A stretch of 64,000 nt of DNA from NCBI GenBank assembly GCA_959607715.1, contig CAUHNN010000007.1, positions 1 to 64,000 of the forward strand, in the 5' to 3' direction. The position numbers and the translations under genes were made by a program. Below the pieces are notes generated by a model. The model ran no database searches and was not told the origin of the DNA. It saw nothing but the letters and a program-made list of their open reading frames with translations. Each line of letters starts with the position of its first letter. Positions within the stretch are counted from its first letter, which is position 1. Source of the stretch: an uncultured Eggerthella sp. GTDB lineage: Bacteria; Actinomycetota; Coriobacteriia; Coriobacteriales; Eggerthellaceae. Shown in pieces: positions 61,484 through 64,000 of the stretch.

Positions 61484-62914
61484 TTACTTCTCCTCCTTCG
61501 ATGCGCCGCTAAGCGGACGGACCATCACGAAACAAACGATAAAGGAAACGAGGCCGATCGCCGAACAGACGAGGTAACCTGCGCCCACGCCCATCGCAGT
61601 TGCAGCAGACGCGTCCAAAGCCGCCTGAGACGACGTGACGCTCGTCATAACCGTCATGATCAAGGCCGTGGCAAGACCGCCGGCTACCTGACGACCGGTG
61701 TTGGCGATGGCGTTACCGTGGGCGATCATGTCGTTCGAAAGCGCATTGATGCCCCAGGTGTTGACGGGCATATTCGCCAGAACCTGCCCCGTTGCCTGCA
61801 AGGTGCAGAACAACGCCACGAAAAGAAGCGGCATCGTCGTGCTGGCCTGCGACAGCGCGAAGAGCGATGCGGTCATGAGGGCGAGGCCCACAAGCGAGAT
61901 GACGCGAGCCCCGAATCTATCGAAGACCATGCCCGCCAAAGGACTCAAGACGATCCCGACCGCGGCGGCAGGCAGCATGACCATGCCCGTTTCGAAGGCG
62001 CTATCGCCGAACACCGTCTGCACCAAAAGCGGCAACAGAGTGTTCGTGACCAAGCAGGCCGCATTGATGAGGGTGACGATCAGCGCAGAAGCGCAGAATG
62101 CGCGGTTCTTCAAGGTCGACAGCTGAAGAAGCGGTTCTTCAAGCGAAAACTGGCGCTTCACGAACAGCGCCAAGCAGACCACGCCGGCGACGAGCGGCAG
62201 AATGACAAGCGGGCTTGCCCAGCCAGCCGAAGAAGCCGTCGAGAAGCCGTAGAGCAGGCCGCCGAAGGCGACGGTCGACAAGACGACCGAAGGCATATCG
62301 AGACGCGGGTTCTTAAGCTCTCCGACGTTCTTCAGCATAACGACGCCAAGGACGAGGACGATAAGCGTCAGCGGAACGATGGAGCCGAGCATCGCGCGCC
62401 AGCCGAAACCATCGATGATGGCGCCGCCCGCAACGGGGCCGACGGCAGGACCCGCCGACATGACGATGCCCGCCATGCCCATCGCGGTGCCGCGCATCTC
62501 AACCGGGAAAACGATCATGGGAACCACGGCCACGAGCGGCATGAGAACGCCGGAAGCCGCAGCCTGCAATACACGACCCAGGATCAACAGCTCGAAAGCG
62601 GGAGCTACCGCACACAGCAGCGTGCCCGCGCAGAATACCCCCGTCGCGGAGAAGAACAGGGTCCGCGTCGAGAATTTATCGATGAGGTAGGCAGAAACGG
62701 GAACCATGATGCCGCTTACAAGCGGATAGATGGACATCACCCACTGGCCGGTGCCCGCATCAACACCGAAGTCGGTCATGATGACGGGAAGAGCGGGAGA
62801 CATGACCGTCTGGTTGAGCAGAGCCAAAAACGCGCCGAGAACGACGACGGCCACGATACGGATCTGGGAAGCGGAGACGCGACGAGCCGCGCCGCCTTTG
62901 GGAGAAGCACTCAA
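61484..62914 (-). CDS. MFS drug exporter, DHA2 (EmrB/QacA) type
   Basis: 476 residues from a TTG at 62914 with AAGGAT upstream. Hydrophobic segments fit 14 helices; LNQTVMSPALPVIMTDFGVD near the N-terminus, QWVMSIYPLVSGIMVPVSAYLIDKF and the PAVGPVAGGAIID motif (motif C) mark proton-coupled multidrug exporters. Substrate not determined. Confidence 0.9.
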   Translation of the reverse strand: MSASPKGGAARRVSASQIRIVAVVVLGAFLALLNQTVMSPALPVIMTDFGVDAGTGQWVMSIYPLVSGIMVPVSAYLIDKFSTRTLFFSATGVFCAGTLLCAVAPAFELLILGRVLQAAASGVLMPLVAVVPMIVFPVEMRGTAMGMAGIVMSAGPAVGPVAGGAIIDGFGWRAMLGSIVPLTLIVLVLGVVMLKNVGELKNPRLDMPSVVLSTVAFGGLLYGFSTASSAGWASPLVILPLVAGVVCLALFVKRQFSLEEPLLQLSTLKNRAFCASALIVTLINAACLVTNTLLPLLVQTVFGDSAFETGMVMLPAAAVGIVLSPLAGMVFDRFGARVISLVGLALMTASLFALSQASTTMPLLFVALFCTLQATGQVLANMPVNTWGINALSNDMIAHGNAIANTGRQVAGGLATALIMTVMTSVTSSQAALDASAATAMGVGAGYLVCSAIGLVSFIVCFVMVRPLSGASKEEK

Positions 62915-63223
62915 AGATATACCATCCTTTTCTCTTGTCGCCTACAGACGAGGCGTTTCATCCGATGCGAAGGGCGCGGCGATGCGCGCAAGAAATCATC
63001 AGATGAGGCAAGAGGAAAGGGAAGGAAGGGAACAGGGCGCACAAACCGAGCCCTTCGTGAAGAAGGATGAAACGGTAAGGAATCGATGATATGCCCGAGC
63101 CATTGCTTCGCTTTTCATAGCGACGAGCAACCCTACCAGATCCCGAAGACAATGGAAGGAAAAACCACGAATGCCGAAAGAGCGTTACGATCGCGACAGA
63201 AAAGGAATGCAGTTCAGAACAGA
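62915..63223. other. Spacer between nuclease and MFS gene
   Basis: This 309-bp stretch follows the nuclease stop on the minus strand and precedes the MFS start. I see no convincing gene, terminator or repeat. An open frame at 62958-63245 on the minus strand has hydrophobic patches but overlaps the nuclease end and has no clear ribosome site. Confidence 0.4.
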
Positions 63224-64000
63224 TCAGGGATTGCAGCGACCGCAAGGCTTGTAGCCCTGATCGATCAAATCAGCACGCGAATCGACCACATCCGAACGGT
63301 TTTTCTGCGACATCTTGTCAACCGAATCGCAGGATGGATCATGGAAGACCTTCGATCTGGTGTTCAAAACGTAGGAATGCTCGTTCTTATCTTCCGAAGA
63401 GGCCGACGACGAAGAAGCCGCAGAGCCAGAGCGCTTGTTGTCGCCGGTACGGTAGTCGATGGTCGCCTTCGGCTGCACATTGAAGCAGTACACGTCGAAG
63501 CGCACTCCCGCCCCGTCATCTTCAACGGACTGGGCTTCGATCCTCACGCCACGCGCCACCAGCTCCTCGCCCCGGAAATCAGGTGTCACGCGATACAGCA
63601 CATGGTTGCCCGTCTCGTCGACGTAGTCGGCCACCTCGTTTTCATACGGGAGCATCCCCTCGGTGTTCAGATAGCGCGTGCCCGTGATCAAGTTGCATTC
63701 GTTTGCGTTTTCGCCCGTAAGCTGAAAACCGATAAGGTGGCAGCGATTGTACAGGTACTTGCCCTCGACGAAGTCGTATTTCGACAGGTGCCAGCCCGTG
63801 GGCTTGACCATGCCTATGCTCCCCCGCTTCTCGTGCGGCATGGTCTCGGTGCCCACAAGCGCGAAACACTGGCCGCAGCGGCCGAGGGAATCCAACTCGC
63901 TGTAATGCTCGAAGGATTTCGACGACAGCTCCTCGGCCGTGAACGAAGGGATGCCATCCCCCACCGAAACGCTCGGCTTCCCTTCATAGACGAGGTTCTC
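63224..64000 (-). CDS. DNA/RNA non-specific endonuclease, 5' end beyond window
   Basis: The frame is open to the right edge, reading ENLVYEGKPSVSVGDGIPSF before a GTG at 63964, so the true start is outside. RCHLIGFQLTGENANECNLITGTRYLN holds the catalytic His and Asn of the HNH-related family, followed by MLPYENEVADYV and HVLYRVTPDFRGEELVARGV. After a Ser-rich linker, a C-terminal module with YVLNTRSKVFHDPSC and a final CGRC suggests an Ada-type metal-binding or wall-associated domain. Relatives are exported nucleases that digest external DNA. Confidence 0.9.
   Translation of the reverse strand, partial: ENLVYEGKPSVSVGDGIPSFTAEELSSKSFEHYSELDSLGRCGQCFALVGTETMPHEKRGSIGMVKPTGWHLSKYDFVEGKYLYNRCHLIGFQLTGENANECNLITGTRYLNTEGMLPYENEVADYVDETGNHVLYRVTPDFRGEELVARGVRIEAQSVEDDGAGVRFDVYCFNVQPKATIDYRTGDNKRSGSAASSSSASSEDKNEHSYVLNTRSKVFHDPSCDSVDKMSQKNRSDVVDSRADLIDQGYKPCGRCNP

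Noticed and set aside
61382..63070. A 562-codon plus-strand frame rich in Arg, His and Asp
   Set aside because: It is antisense to the MFS exporter and CBS gene and shows only biased composition.
62958..63245. Small hydrophobic minus-strand protein
   Set aside because: It overlaps the end of the nuclease gene, lacks a ribosome site and shows no known pattern.

Overview
The window looks like chromosomal DNA of a high-GC anaerobic actinobacterium of the class Coriobacteriia, probably family Eggerthellaceae. The support is an actinobacterial-type integration host factor (mIHF) next to gmk and rpoZ, a membrane LuxR regulator with an MFS-like N-terminus, a PyrR/PyrK/class 1B PyrD pyrimidine operon, reverse rubrerythrin, cytochrome bd, and a molybdenum-cofactor locus. 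The genus cannot be fixed from sequence alone. No rRNA, tRNA, IS element, prophage or CRISPR array was seen. Coding density is high and many start and stop codons overlap.

Layout. 1-4.2 kb: an acetyl-esterase-like hydrolase (cut by the left edge) and an MFS transporter, divergent from a membrane LuxR regulator that carries a one-base frameshift in a C5 run. 4.2-13.7 kb: minus-strand housekeeping genes lepA, a small membrane protein, dusB and hemW, then a CIRCE-controlled hrcA-dnaJ-rsmE-mtaB-phoH set. 13.7-18.8 kb: rpsT with an unusually long tail, then comEA-comEC-holA. 18.9-21.4 kb: mihF-gmk-rpoZ-thiI. 21.6-32.0 kb: a complete-looking pyr operon (pyrR-pyrB-pyrC-carA-carB-pyrK-pyrD-pyrF) behind a PyrR attenuator. 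Its last gene is a short, degenerate orotate-phosphoribosyltransferase-like protein.

32.2-38.4 kb: cydABDC for cytochrome bd oxidase and its assembly exporter. 38.5-43.5 kb: reverse rubrerythrin, an aldo/keto reductase with a ferredoxin-type tail, a divergent small ferredoxin, adenine deaminase and a formate/nitrite-type channel. 43.7-47.1 kb: a compact unit with a small possible lipid-binding protein, an iron alcohol dehydrogenase, a class-3-like aldehyde dehydrogenase and an acyl carrier protein, which could be a fatty aldehyde/alcohol pathway. 47.2-52.3 kb: an AGCS amino-acid symporter, DegV, serine acetyltransferase, a DUF5662-like protein and a HAD phosphatase.

52.5-60.8 kb: molybdenum locus with modA, an unusual modB carrying an exported N-terminal domain, modC, moaA and moaC, facing mogA, moeA, an FmdE-family protein and a methyltransferase. 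It would import molybdate and build the cofactor for molybdoenzymes encoded elsewhere. 61-64 kb: a CBS-pair protein, a DHA2-type MFS exporter and a secreted-type DNA/RNA non-specific nuclease cut by the right edge.

The most novel-looking items are the ModB fusion, the lipid-like ADH-ALDH-ACP unit, the degenerate PyrE-like protein ending the pyr operon, the long RpsT tail, FmdE inside a Moco locus, and several well-formed inverted repeats near likely promoters.
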